This document shows, piece by piece, positions 54,160-64,000 of a DNA stretch of 64,000 nt. The notes under the pieces were generated by a model. That model ran no database searches. It was not told the origin of the DNA and saw only the letters and a program-made list of their open reading frames with translations. Each line of letters begins with the position of its first letter. Positions within the stretch are counted from its first letter, which is position 1. Location of the stretch: contig CALGNX010000001.1 of assembly GCA_937958265.1 (NCBI GenBank), positions 186,001 through 250,000 on the forward strand, read 5' to 3'. The stretch is from an uncultured Algibacter sp. Its GTDB lineage: Bacteria > Bacteroidota > Bacteroidia > Flavobacteriales > Flavobacteriaceae. The position numbers and the translations under genes are program-made.

Positions 54160-54680
54160 ATTATTGAAATATTTTGTATTGTTGATGAATTCTGCAAAGA
54201 ATATGACCAAATAGTCAATAAAGCTCTTTTGAGCAACCCAGTAAAACTGGCCATCAATTATATCTTAAAGTGAGGCAATAACCTTATCAATTCTATTTTA
54301 ATTAAGTGGATTTAGAACCTTCAAACATTTTTATATGTTTTACCTCCAAAAGCATATGAAAGATAATTTTCCCAACACAGCTTCCTACAATAGATTTACG
54401 GACGTTGTCGGGTAAAATCTAATGCCATGAGCTTATTTTTAAAGACTTGTGGTTTATGTGGGTAACAGGTATTTCTTTTGTAGATTCTACTCCAATTAGA
54501 GCATGCAAACCCAAACGAATTAATTCAAACAAAGTGTTCAAAGGTATTGCTACTACTGGTAAATCTACTATGGGACGGTTTCTTAGATTTAAACTTCATA
54601 TCATTATAAACGATAAAGGTGAAATTCTATTTTTTTTACTATCGCACAAGTAAATGCTGATGGTAGACGGAGTTAATCTA
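54160..54680 (+). pseudogene. IS982-family transposase, decayed
   Basis: Pieces of an IS982 transposase lie in several frames: [20 protein letters not shown] near 54168, a middle piece around 54330-54440 (FYMFYLQKHMKDNFPNTASYNRF, then a LFLKTCG piece), and a frame at 54447-54653 with GISFVDSTPIRACKPKRINSNKVFKG and FKLHIIINDKGEILFF, which carry the DDE-type first Asp. Stops and frameshifts separate them and the C-terminal third is missing. It fills the spacer between the TPR membrane protein and the glycoside hydrolase operon. Confidence 0.8.
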
Positions 54681-54750
54681 CTTTGAACTTATAAAATATA
54701 AGAAACTGAGTTAAAAAAATAACAATTGCCTTTTTCAATTATTTAGTGTT

Positions 54751-57700
54751 TTACTTTTTTATAATTTTTGATGTCAAAATAGTAACAGGCCCTAACAATC
54801 CAGAAGGCAATAATTTATCTGTTGCTTTTTGAAAAGAATACACACTAAAGGTACTACGTGGCCCTTCTGGAAGCGACTCATTATTTCTAAACCATTTTGG
54901 CATTTTTTTAAACTTCCCTCTAAATCCTGAATCGCCAAAACCTGGACTACCTCTTTTAACAACATACCCTGTTTGGTTTGGTAATTTTTCATCTCCAATT
55001 AAACGATTTGTCCATTGGTTAGTTACCTGTATTTCTAAAGTGTTTTTGCCTTCTTTTAATGCATTTGTAACATTAAATTGGTGCGGTGCTATCCAACTTA
55101 CGCCAATGTCTTTTCCGTTTAAAATGACTTTCGCTATCACATTAACTTCTCCTAAATTCAACTGAAACTTTTGGTCCGATTTCAGCGTCCCTTTTTCGAT
55201 ATTAAATATAGTATTGTAAATTGCTGTACCAGAATAATGTTTTATTTGTTCTGTGTCGTGTGTTGTCCAATCGAATAATTCGTCTGTTTTCAGCGTTGCT
55301 TTGTAATAGTCTTGCTCTCTAAAATTGATGTCCCAATTGCCTTTTATTTCAACAGGATAAGGAATATCGTTTACATTAATAGTCCAGTTTTCTGAATCAT
55401 TTACAAGTGCTTTGTAGTTTCCATTTTTACAAACTTCAGCCTGTAAATTATTATTAGCATCCAAACTAAATGATGGTTTCAATACGTTATTAGAAGGCGT
55501 GTAAACTACTTTAGGCTGTTCTAATCTTGCATCTTTAAATACTACAAAAACCGATTCTTGTGGATGCATTTCTATAACAATATCCGTTCTTTCATTTTTA
55601 GTAGTGTATTCTACTAATTTGGTGATTTCACCTGTTTCGGCATTCCAAAGTTCTGGTACTTTTCCTTCAATTAAAAAACTACAGTTTAGCGTTTCTACTT
55701 CAGTTAAATTATGATTGTATACAAAGTAGATATCTTCTTTTTCGGTACGTCTGTGGTAAAAATTAAAATCGGGTTGCCCTTCTACAATTACATCTTTCTG
55801 AATGTTGTTTTCTTCAAAAATATCTTCCCATTCGCTTGAGCTGTAAGTTTTTTTATTCGACCAAATTTCATTTACCAAAGTATTAAATTCTGCTTGCATA
55901 GCTTCAGTAACCTTATATCCTCCTAGTTTTTTAGGTTTTTTACCAACAATTAAAGCCTCTTGTTGCGACAATTTATGAATTCCTCTTAAGGTTTCTATAT
56001 TTATAATGTCATGTCGCTGTAAAGACAATGCGTTATACGTAATGCCACTAGGTAATTTCAGTTTGCCATTTTCAACTTTTAAACGATTAATAATAACATC
56101 GGCATTTACACAATCGTACTTGTAAGCCGCTGGTAATTTAGGTCGCATTTGATTGGCGTGAATAACATGACTTGGTGCCCTATCGCCAACAAAAACCAAC
56201 ACATCTAAAACAGGGTTTCCTTGGCGTAACATATAAGAGCCTCTCGCCAAATAATTAAACCATTCTGGGCCTGCATTGTCCCACCACGTTTGTGTTCTAT
56301 CTATATGAGAACCTACAAAACTCATACTCATTCCTGGTTTTACATGCGTATTGGATTGGTGTGCAAAACGATGAAACATATACTCGTTAATACCGTTTGT
56401 CCACTCATAATCGCCTTTTTGTTTTGCTAAAGCTGGATGAAAACCCCAATTGTGTTTTGTGCTTGTAAACGCTTCTGCAGAAATGATATTTTTACCATAA
56501 ATATGTCCTGCAGAAACTGCCGCACGTTTGTGTTTATTTGGTTTTCCTAACCAGAATTCGCCCATTGGAATATCTGCATTTCTACCTGCATCTAAACTGT
56601 TAAAAGGCCCCACAAATCCGTAAGGCTCAACATAAGAAATTAAACCATCTTTATGGCACAGTTCTGTAAAGTAATCGAAGTAATTGGTTACCATCAAATC
56701 ACTTACCAACTGTTTCATATCCCAAAAAACGGCTTCGATGGTAGCGTTATTTTCTATAGACTTTCCTGCGTACATCAATAAAAAAGGTGTAAAATCGTAC
56801 CCAAATCTTTCTTGAAATAGCTGCTCCATATCATCCGTCCAGTTTTGCGGACCAACTTCATAGCTATCAATCTCAACATATTGCAAGGCATTTGGCGCAT
56901 CAATTTTTGCTTGTTTCACTAGTTTACCCACAAAGGCATCGTAATGAATTTTTAATGCTTTTTTACTAAATTTATCTACCTCCAACCCTGTTCCTGCATC
57001 AGAAGCTGGCTCGTTAGTTGCACCAGAAGCTGTAAATCCGAAACGCATAATCGTCCAATTTCCTTTAGGTAATTTTACTTTTAAATTTCCATCCGCATCC
57101 ATTTTATCACTTAAAATAAGAATATCTTCTTTTTTAATATAGGCTTTAGTTGCTAAATTTTTAATTGCACGTCTGTTTTTTCTATAAGATATATACTCCA
57201 TGATGTTCCCTAAAACAGGACTTGCAGAAAGTTGCATTTCATAAATACCGGCTTCGAGCTCAGATTCAATTCTAAAATAGCGTGCAGTAACAGGTTTAAA
57301 ACTTTCATAAAAATAACACTCGTCTTTACCTATACGCTCTGCATTAGGCTTGTGTGCTACTGTAAAATTAACGCCATCATTTGATTTTAGTAAGGTCAAT
57401 CTTCCCTTGCGTTTGTTAATGAAAACGTTTATGGTTTGAATGGTGTGTGGTTTTCCGTAATCGAATTGTATCCACCCTTTTGCTTTTAAATTGGTGTGCG
57501 TATTGGTTTGTTTATCTGTGGCTAAAGCAACATTAAAGTTTTTATCTGATGTTGTGATTACAGGATTTGCTTTATTATCAATTAACTCGGTTGCTAAAGT
57601 TGGATACGCCACAACAGCAATATCTTTATAAAAATTATGTCTTGCTGCTGGTTGTGGTAATTTTACACGGACTGCTTTTCCACCCTTTGTAATTACCTGA

Positions 57701-58147
57701 CTATTAACAACAACTTTCATGGCATTTTCTGGGGTTACCCATGGCCCTTCCACTAGAGGTCCAACCATCGCAATTATGCACTCCAAAACTCAAACCTAAT
57801 ATTTCACATTCTTTGGCTGCGTGGGTTAAGATATCTCTGTGTTCTTGAGAGTTGTATGTTACATCGCCTTCTGGCAAACCCATAGACACATTAAAAACCA
57901 AAACACCCCCAATACCTGCATCCTTTATAGCTTTTAAATCTTTGGTAAATCCTGCCTTAGACATATTATCACTATTTACATGATACCATGTTCTAGGTTT
58001 AGCTTCTTGTGGTGGGTTTTTAAATCCAGTTTCAAGGCTATCTTCTTTTTCTGGATTGTTTTTAATATTTTGATGCTGGTACGATGCTAAAATCAAACAG
58101 AATAGAAACGTAACCTGTTTTACACTAATATTAAAATCGACTTTCAT
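54751..58147 (-). pseudogene. GH106-like glycoside hydrolase (alpha-L-rhamnosidase type), frameshifted
   Basis: One gene in two frames. The first (58147 down to about 57750) has a signal peptide and FKNPPQEAKPRTWYHVNSDN and GGVLVFNVSMGLPEGDV; the second (57786-54751) continues PWVTPENAMKVVVNSQ. The break is one extra A at 57748-57749: without it HNCDGWTSSG runs on to GPWVTPENAM. The rest is complete for about 1130 residues: YVEIDSYEVGPQNWT with candidate catalytic Glu/Asp, YVEPYGFVGPFNSLDAGRNADIPMGEFW, KNIISAEAFTST and a C-terminal galactose-binding-like sandwich (IYNTIFNIEKG...VILNGKDIGVSW). GH106 enzymes release rhamnose. Assay or resequencing would decide whether it is really broken. Confidence 0.75.
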
Positions 58148-58198
58148 TTATTTACTATTTTTTATTTTACTAACAAGAGTAAGCCTGGAGTTATGTGT

Positions 58199-61100
58199 TT
58201 AATCTACAAACAACTCATCAATATAAGGCCCACTTTCTCCTGTAGTTTCTATTTTAATATTGTTTGCACCCGAAACCAATGTTATAATGGTTGGTACAAA
58301 CTTCCATTCTTTTTCCCAACCTCCAGTTGGCTTAAATTCTAAGGTTTTTATGTACGTGTCGTTAACATAAAGTTTCATAGGGTATAATGCGCCTTTATTG
58401 TTGTGCATGTACCTAAAACGAATACTATAATCGCCGGCTTCGCCATCATTTTCTTGATAAAATGTTACAGCGCCTTCTTTTCCTTCAAATTTCACGAAAC
58501 CACTTCCTTTGTAACGGTGTGCATTGTTACTCACTTTGGCACTACCCTCAAGTATGCCTTCTTCGGCAGAAATATTAACCCCTCTGCCAATCCACATATC
58601 CTTAGAATGTTCATCACCCCAGAATAAACCTTCACTTTTACCGAAAGTTTCACTCATATTTAAAAGAACTTTACCACTTTGCCTAATAACTGCTTTAACT
58701 GTTGTTCCATCTGAAACTTCGAAAACGCCTGTGTAAGCAATACCTTTTACCTCGGGGTTTTCACCATTTGTAGTGTATAGAATTTCTAAATCTTCAAAAT
58801 TTGACTGCCCAATAACCGCAAACTGTTTTGCATCAATTGTAATTTTATTTGACGTAAAAAGTGCTTTATCCCCTAAAATTGATGCTGTAATAATTGACGC
58901 TTTCTTGGCATTAGGCAACGCTCTTAAAAACAACCTGTTTTTCCCGAAAAATAAAGCTCTAAAATCTGATTTTGTTCTACTTGTTGGGTCAATAGGATTT
59001 CCATTTTCCATAGAAATGGTTTTTACATCTCCAATAATATTATAATAGACTTTATTTTCTCCATACGGATATAAAATGTTGTTTTCATCTAAACTTTCTG
59101 ATGTAATAATATAACCTGTCGTAAAACTATCTTCTGCGTCTAATTTTTGAAGGCTTGTTTTTAATTTTGAAGGTTGCTTGCTTGTACTAAACGATGTTCT
59201 TTTTACTTCTTTTCCATCAATATAAGCTACTGCTTCTAACTTACCTTCTTGATAAGGTACCATCCATTCACATTGCATTTCGTTCCAAACCGTTCCTGGT
59301 TGGTCTTTTCCTAGTGATTTTCCGTTCAAAAACAGCTCTACCTCATCTGCATTGGAATAGACCCAAACCGGAATTACAGTTCCTTTTTCCATTCTTGGAT
59401 GTGACCAATGTGGAAGTATATGAATCATAGGTTCTTTAGTCCACTGACTTTGATAAAAATAAAATAAATCTTTTTTAAATCCTGCTACATCTAAAGCACC
59501 ACCCATAAATAAGTTGAAAGGCAAACCTCCATGTACCAATCCAGCTTCTCCATAATAATCGAAACCTGTCCACCTAAAATGCCCACTATGCCATGGATTG
59601 TCTCGCATTACTTCCCAATATTTTCTTGCAGAAACTCTTACAGTGGCATTGTCATAAGAAGAATTAAAACTTTGTTTTCTGTTTCTCCAATTTTTTGGAT
59701 TGATGCCTTCGTAAAAGAAAATTTCTTTCTCGGTTAAATTTGGCAATTCGTAAGTTCCGGGCAATTCGTTATCTCGCCACCACGTTTGTGTTCTGTAATA
59801 CCCTCTAGTTTGCCAAGTATGTGGTGCTTCTGTTGAAATAAATGGCTTATCGAACGTTCTATTTTCTATAAACGTTTTAGTTTCAGAACCTCCATTTACA
59901 CCTGTAATATCCATATCTTCTGGGTTTCCTGCTCCAGAAGTAAATAAACGTGTTGGGTCTAAACTTTTACCTAATTTCACCAATTCTGGTGCAATATCGC
60001 TGTGGGTTTCGTTTCCTAAACTCCACACAAAAATACTTGTGTGATTTCTGTCTCTTGTAATCCACTCTGTTATATCGCGTTTCCACCATTCATCAAAAGC
60101 CTGCTTGCCATAATCTTGAGGTGCTTTTTTGTGCCAACCGTCAAAAATCTCGTCCATTACTAACAAACCAATTTCATCGCATAAATCGTAAAACATGGGT
60201 GGAGTTGGGTTATGTGAAGGGCGAATAGCATTAATGCCCATATCTTTTAAAGATTGTAATTTCCAACGTAACATAGGTTTCGTCCAAGCACCTCCAACTG
60301 GGCCACCTTCCCAATGTTCGCAAACGCCTTTTAATTTTACGTTTTCTCCGTTTAACCAAAAACCTGTTTTGATTTTCCATTCCACGGTTTTAAAACCAAA
60401 ATTGGTTGTAACCTCATCAATTACTTTTTTTCCAACTAAAAACTGTGTGACTGCTTTGTATAATACTGGTGTTTCTGGACTCCAAAGTTTTGGGTTTTTC
60501 ACGACAAGATTGTGTTGAATATCTATTTCATCATTAGAATTCACACCCTTAAATTTAGCATAAGAACTTGCTAATTCTTTTCCTTCTGGGGAAAATAATT
60601 TTACCACATATTTTAACTTTTTAATTTCATGAATTGCTGCATCTTCAATAATAACACTAACTTTTGCTTCGTTTTTGTTAATCGATGGTGTTTTTATAAA
60701 AATTGAATTTGGCTGAAAGTGTGTTTTATTGACTTCAATTAATTTTACAGGTGCATAAATTCCACAAGGATGATACCAACGTGCGGAAGGTTCTAAAGCA
60801 TTATCAACACGAACAGCAACAGTGTTTTTTCCTTCTTTTAAGAATTTTGAAACATCGTATCTAAAACTGATGTAACCATAAGGCCTTTTACCTAAATAGT
60901 TTCCATTTACCCAAACTTCGCTATTCATATACACACCATCAAAATTCATGTACGTAATTTTAGAAAGGCTTTCCTTTTTTATTTTGAAATCTTTACGATA
61001 CCAACCAATGCCACCATCGTGATAACCACCACCTTGTCCTTGATCGCCACCTTTACGAACCCCTTTCTCAAACGACCAATCGTGCGGAACGTTTATATTT

Positions 61101-61264
61101 TGCCATGAAGAAACATCAATTTTTTGATTAGAAAACAATGGATTATCTTCTAATATGAAGTTCCAATTATTATTAAAATTGGTTTCTGTGCGTTGTGCTT
61201 TAATACAATTAACACAAAACAACATAAATACAACACAAAAATTTAGTTTAACATGGTTTTTCAT
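58199..61264 (-). CDS. GH2-family glycoside hydrolase with CBM-like end
   Basis: 1021 residues. Signal peptide (about 1-23), a sugar-binding jelly roll (INVPHDWSFEKGV, VWVNGNYLGKRPYGYISFRYDVS), an Ig-like sandwich, and the TIM barrel with VKLKGVCEHWEGGPVGGAWT, INAIRPSHNP, acid/base Glu in VWSLGNETHSD and a candidate nucleophile Glu in FISTEAPHTW. A DUF4982-like module (VELFLNGKSLGKDQPG) follows, then a chitobiase-type strand region and a CBM6/35-like end (DYSIRFRYMHNN, NNIKIETTGESGPYIDELFV). Substrates are beta-galactosides, glucuronides or similar. It ends 50 bases before the GH106-like gene and belongs to the same operon. Confidence 0.85.
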   Translation of the reverse strand: MKNHVKLNFCVVFMLFCVNCIKAQRTETNFNNNWNFILEDNPLFSNQKIDVSSWQNINVPHDWSFEKGVRKGGDQGQGGGYHDGGIGWYRKDFKIKKESLSKITYMNFDGVYMNSEVWVNGNYLGKRPYGYISFRYDVSKFLKEGKNTVAVRVDNALEPSARWYHPCGIYAPVKLIEVNKTHFQPNSIFIKTPSINKNEAKVSVIIEDAAIHEIKKLKYVVKLFSPEGKELASSYAKFKGVNSNDEIDIQHNLVVKNPKLWSPETPVLYKAVTQFLVGKKVIDEVTTNFGFKTVEWKIKTGFWLNGENVKLKGVCEHWEGGPVGGAWTKPMLRWKLQSLKDMGINAIRPSHNPTPPMFYDLCDEIGLLVMDEIFDGWHKKAPQDYGKQAFDEWWKRDITEWITRDRNHTSIFVWSLGNETHSDIAPELVKLGKSLDPTRLFTSGAGNPEDMDITGVNGGSETKTFIENRTFDKPFISTEAPHTWQTRGYYRTQTWWRDNELPGTYELPNLTEKEIFFYEGINPKNWRNRKQSFNSSYDNATVRVSARKYWEVMRDNPWHSGHFRWTGFDYYGEAGLVHGGLPFNLFMGGALDVAGFKKDLFYFYQSQWTKEPMIHILPHWSHPRMEKGTVIPVWVYSNADEVELFLNGKSLGKDQPGTVWNEMQCEWMVPYQEGKLEAVAYIDGKEVKRTSFSTSKQPSKLKTSLQKLDAEDSFTTGYIITSESLDENNILYPYGENKVYYNIIGDVKTISMENGNPIDPTSRTKSDFRALFFGKNRLFLRALPNAKKASIITASILGDKALFTSNKITIDAKQFAVIGQSNFEDLEILYTTNGENPEVKGIAYTGVFEVSDGTTVKAVIRQSGKVLLNMSETFGKSEGLFWGDEHSKDMWIGRGVNISAEEGILEGSAKVSNNAHRYKGSGFVKFEGKEGAVTFYQENDGEAGDYSIRFRYMHNNKGALYPMKLYVNDTYIKTLEFKPTGGWEKEWKFVPTIITLVSGANNIKIETTGESGPYIDELFVD

Positions 61265-61279
61265 TAGCTGTTTTTTCTT

Positions 61280-64000
61280 TTAATACTTTTTAGCAATTAC
61301 AGTATACATTCTGCAATTTTTTGGAGCGTCGCCATCGCTATTTCCAGCCATAATAATACTTTCTCCTGCTTCTGCTACTCTATGAAAAACGGACATAACC
61401 ACTTCGCTTACTTTAACATCATCACCATTATCCTTATAATCTTTAAGTAAAAAGCTTGGTCTTGGTACTGTATCATCATGCAATACATAAATATGCATTT
61501 TTGTACCTGCTATAAATTGTAATTGATCTCTAGCCCAATACCTATTATCAGAATTTGGGGTTCTTACATATTCAGATGCATTTAAGTATCTAGGCAATAC
61601 CGTATAATTGTATTCTAAATCTGTATAGGCTTTTTTACCCCAATGCATGTTTGTTCTTAACATGGCTTTAGCATCGCCTGTGTAACTAAATTTTTTAAAC
61701 AATTCGCTTTTATTAGTAACACCTGGAACATATTCTGGTATTTCTGGTGTATGCACAGGCATAGGCTCTTCGGTTAATACGTTTTCAAAAACTTGAGGCA
61801 TTACAGTTGTTAAACCATGCTCTATATTTACGAGTAAAGAAGTAATTTCAATACTAGCAGGTTTTAGTCCTTCTTGAGTTGCTGTAATTTTTACAGCACC
61901 TGCTTTTAAAAGCGACCGAACCGCTACACGGTTTATACCAGCTTCAATATCTAAATACAAATTATTTGTGCTATTTGCTTTTCCGCTATTATAGCCACCA
62001 CGCCAAATTCCTTGTCCAGAAAATGTAAAATCAACACGGCCTTTTGCTAATGGGCACCTTCTGCCTTGAGCATCTAGAACCTCAACATCTACTAAAGCTA
62101 CATCAGACCCATCAGCCTGCCATCCTTTTGGCCCCGTAATTGGCGTTAATTTTAATGCTACGGGTTCGCCCGATGTCGATTTAGTTTGTGTAACCCTTAT
62201 TTCATCTTTAATTAGGCCTTCTACTTTTATATCTCCTGCTTCCCAAGCTACGTTTTTAAACTGATAGACATAACCATTTTTAGGCGTATTCTTTTCTCCT
62301 ATAAGTTTTCCGTTCACATATAGTTTTACAGCCGCTGTATTAGAAATTACAAAAATGTCTTTTTTAATACCTTTCTCATAATTCCAATGCCCTACAATAT
62401 GTGCTTGTGGTTCTGGTCTCCACATAGCTTTTAGTGCATAAAAAGCTTCTTTAGGCAAACGTACCCCATCTACCTCGCCACTGGCTCTGGTAACTTCTGT
62501 AGGACAGCGCCCACCATGTGGTCCATCTGTAAATACCCAGTTTGCACCACCAACATGATAGGCTTTTCTACCCATTTTATCCCACCAATGGTAAGCCTGT
62601 TTTACTGCAAATTCTTCTGAATTTAAGGTGTATGTATTCTTTTCTATATTTGGGTGGTTATAAAAATTATCGTCTGGAGATTCTTTATCCCAAATACGTC
62701 GTGGCGCTTCTTCGCGGTTATATTCACTTTCTACAATTGGTAAATCTGCATATTCGCGTTCCCAACCTTCAGTTCCTATTTCAATAGAAACATATCCTTC
62801 AGAATCATTTTTCACATCAGCCCTTCTATTCCCCATTAACCGTTTTCCGTTAGGATCAAAGGTTTTAATAGCGTCAAGAATTTCTTTATAATGTGCTTCT
62901 GATTCTGCCCAATTTCCGCCTTCCCAAATAAATATAGAGGGGTGATTACGGTAATACACAATCATATCCTTAAAAGCTTTAATTCGAATATCCCATGTTT
63001 CACCTTCATCCTCAGATTCGCCACTTACACCAGGCATTAATGTTACAAAACCATATTTATCGCCCATAGCAATTTCTGCTGGCGATCCTGCACAATGTCC
63101 CCAACGAATAAAATTACCACCAGCTTCGTCCATTAATCTAAACGTATGGTCGCGCAACCAATCTGGTAATGCTGCCCCTAATCCTGCCCATGAGTTTGTT
63201 GGCTTTTGCCCCCAACCATGTAATTTTGCATATTCGCCATTATTATGAAAACCTGTATCCTTATTGAAATCGAAACTTCTAATACCTAAAGGTGTTTCAT
63301 AAGTATCTAGAACAACATCGCCTTCTTTTAAAGCAGTTATTACTTTATACATATAAGGATGACGCGTATACCATAAATTTGGATTTTGAATATTTGAACG
63401 CGTAGAAAACATAAATTTTTCGCCTGCTGATATACTTTTTTCTTTTGTTGCTGTTTCTACAACTTTGCCTTCGTTATCGACAATTTGGGCTATAAATGTG
63501 ATGTTTTTAGTAGTCTTATCATCATTTTTAACTTCGGCTGTAACAGTAACATCGGCTTTTTCTTTACTTATATTTTCAGCATATACATAAGTACCCACAG
63601 TTTCTAAATTATCGTAAAGCGGTAATGTAATATGCACGGGATCCATAGTATGAAGAAAAACATTTCTATAAATACCACCATGGGTTGGATGCCAATGTTC
63701 GTGATTCCAAACTAGAGGGAAATTATTTCTAAAATGATCGCCGCGATCGTTATTAACTTTTACGGCAATAATATTGTCCTCATCTCCAAATTTAAGGTGT
63801 GGCGTTAAATCGAAACCAAAAGGAATAAAACCTGTTTGATTTTGCCCTAAGTGAATGCCATTTACATAAACATCTGCTATTTGACGTACCGATTCAAACT
63901 CTATAAACACTTTTTTGCCTGAAGCTGTAGCTGGAAGTTTAAAATGCTTACGATACCAAACCGTACCGCGCCATTGATTATCTTCCCCGTCATGATGGCC
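61280..64000 (-). CDS. GH2-family glycoside hydrolase, 5' end outside the window
   Basis: The frame is open to base 64000 and reads WRGTVWYRKHFKLPATA near the edge, so the true start is beyond it; a GTG at 63910 is not the start. More than 900 residues are visible: a jelly roll (DVYVNGIHLGQNQTGFIPFGFDL), an Ig-like part, a barrel from LGIRSFDF, a DUF4982-like module (VKLYVNGKLIGEKNTPKNGYV) and further beta modules. Where GH2 has the acid/base in GNE, this one reads IWEGGNWAESE, so the Glu is Trp; the nucleophile region VESEYNREEAPRR is kept. The stop is 15 bases before the next gene. Probably export-directed, but the signal lies outside the window. Confidence 0.82.
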   Translation of the reverse strand, partial: GHHDGEDNQWRGTVWYRKHFKLPATASGKKVFIEFESVRQIADVYVNGIHLGQNQTGFIPFGFDLTPHLKFGDEDNIIAVKVNNDRGDHFRNNFPLVWNHEHWHPTHGGIYRNVFLHTMDPVHITLPLYDNLETVGTYVYAENISKEKADVTVTAEVKNDDKTTKNITFIAQIVDNEGKVVETATKEKSISAGEKFMFSTRSNIQNPNLWYTRHPYMYKVITALKEGDVVLDTYETPLGIRSFDFNKDTGFHNNGEYAKLHGWGQKPTNSWAGLGAALPDWLRDHTFRLMDEAGGNFIRWGHCAGSPAEIAMGDKYGFVTLMPGVSGESEDEGETWDIRIKAFKDMIVYYRNHPSIFIWEGGNWAESEAHYKEILDAIKTFDPNGKRLMGNRRADVKNDSEGYVSIEIGTEGWEREYADLPIVESEYNREEAPRRIWDKESPDDNFYNHPNIEKNTYTLNSEEFAVKQAYHWWDKMGRKAYHVGGANWVFTDGPHGGRCPTEVTRASGEVDGVRLPKEAFYALKAMWRPEPQAHIVGHWNYEKGIKKDIFVISNTAAVKLYVNGKLIGEKNTPKNGYVYQFKNVAWEAGDIKVEGLIKDEIRVTQTKSTSGEPVALKLTPITGPKGWQADGSDVALVDVEVLDAQGRRCPLAKGRVDFTFSGQGIWRGGYNSGKANSTNNLYLDIEAGINRVAVRSLLKAGAVKITATQEGLKPASIEITSLLVNIEHGLTTVMPQVFENVLTEEPMPVHTPEIPEYVPGVTNKSELFKKFSYTGDAKAMLRTNMHWGKKAYTDLEYNYTVLPRYLNASEYVRTPNSDNRYWARDQLQFIAGTKMHIYVLHDDTVPRPSFLLKDYKDNGDDVKVSEVVMSVFHRVAEAGESIIMAGNSDGDAPKNCRMYTVIAKKY

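Overview
The window is AT-rich chromosomal DNA from a member of the Bacteroidota, almost certainly a marine member of the Flavobacteriaceae. The evidence is type IX secretion signals (a Por-type C-terminal tail at 15836-18421 and 48673-49452, a CHU_C-like end on the adhesin at 32174-35659), TANNTTTG promoter boxes with few Shine-Dalgarno sequences, a short carB, DUF5777-type barrel proteins and a polysaccharide-utilisation gene set. No genus can be fixed from the sequence alone.

Layout. 0-2.7 kb holds housekeeping genes on the minus strand: a PAP2 phosphatase fragment, a small repeat element, a MATE exporter and HPF. 3.1-18.4 kb is a cell-surface polysaccharide locus. It has a GT-C-like membrane glycosyltransferase, an Ig-like secreted protein and an anchored GH5-like glycosidase in one overlapping operon. 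It also has a GT4 transferase with a Wzx-type flippase, a response-regulator/GT2 fusion, a STAS protein, a TPR/outer-membrane barrel of the PgaA/BcsC kind, and a large T9SS cargo protein. Four intergenic regions of this locus carry the same inverted repeat, TTCGTY-N18-GACGAAT or a close variant, which I read as a shared operator. 18.5-24.7 kb is a seven-gene signalling operon: CheY, H-NOX, PAS histidine kinase, FIST protein, second kinase, Hpt and LytTR regulator. It lies directly downstream of an assimilatory nitrate operon (25.0-31.5 kb: narK, a nitrate reductase-FAD-BFD fusion, and a rubredoxin fused to a siroheme-reductase-like scaffold). Nitrate use and NO sensing are therefore neighbours, and a half-copy of the polysaccharide operator lies in front of the sensing operon.

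32-40.4 kb carries a repeat-rich adhesin, an orphan NarL-type regulator, msrA, a lipoprotein and kynureninase. 41.7-44.7 kb is a decayed accessory patch on the 3' side of tRNA-Arg(TCT): an IS3/IS630 chimera with a nonsense codon, a fragment of a Fic gene, and hipBA with a frameshifted hipA. 45-50 kb has an acyl-CoA thioesterase and what may be an envelope redox module (OB-fold protein, DUF5777 barrel, single-haem lipoprotein, YceI, DOMON protein, ankyrin protein), interrupted by an IS630-derived MITE. 50-54 kb is carB, rpmH and a TPR membrane protein. From 54.2 kb to the end, a ruined IS982 copy borders a glycoside hydrolase operon (GH106-like with a frameshift, and two GH2 enzymes, the last one cut by the window edge). 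It is probably part of a locus for degrading a rhamnose-containing algal or plant polysaccharide.

The most promising undescribed system is the polysaccharide locus with its REC-GT2 fusion and shared operator, coupled physically to a NO-sensing phosphorelay. All functional statements rest on reading motifs by eye; no database search was run.
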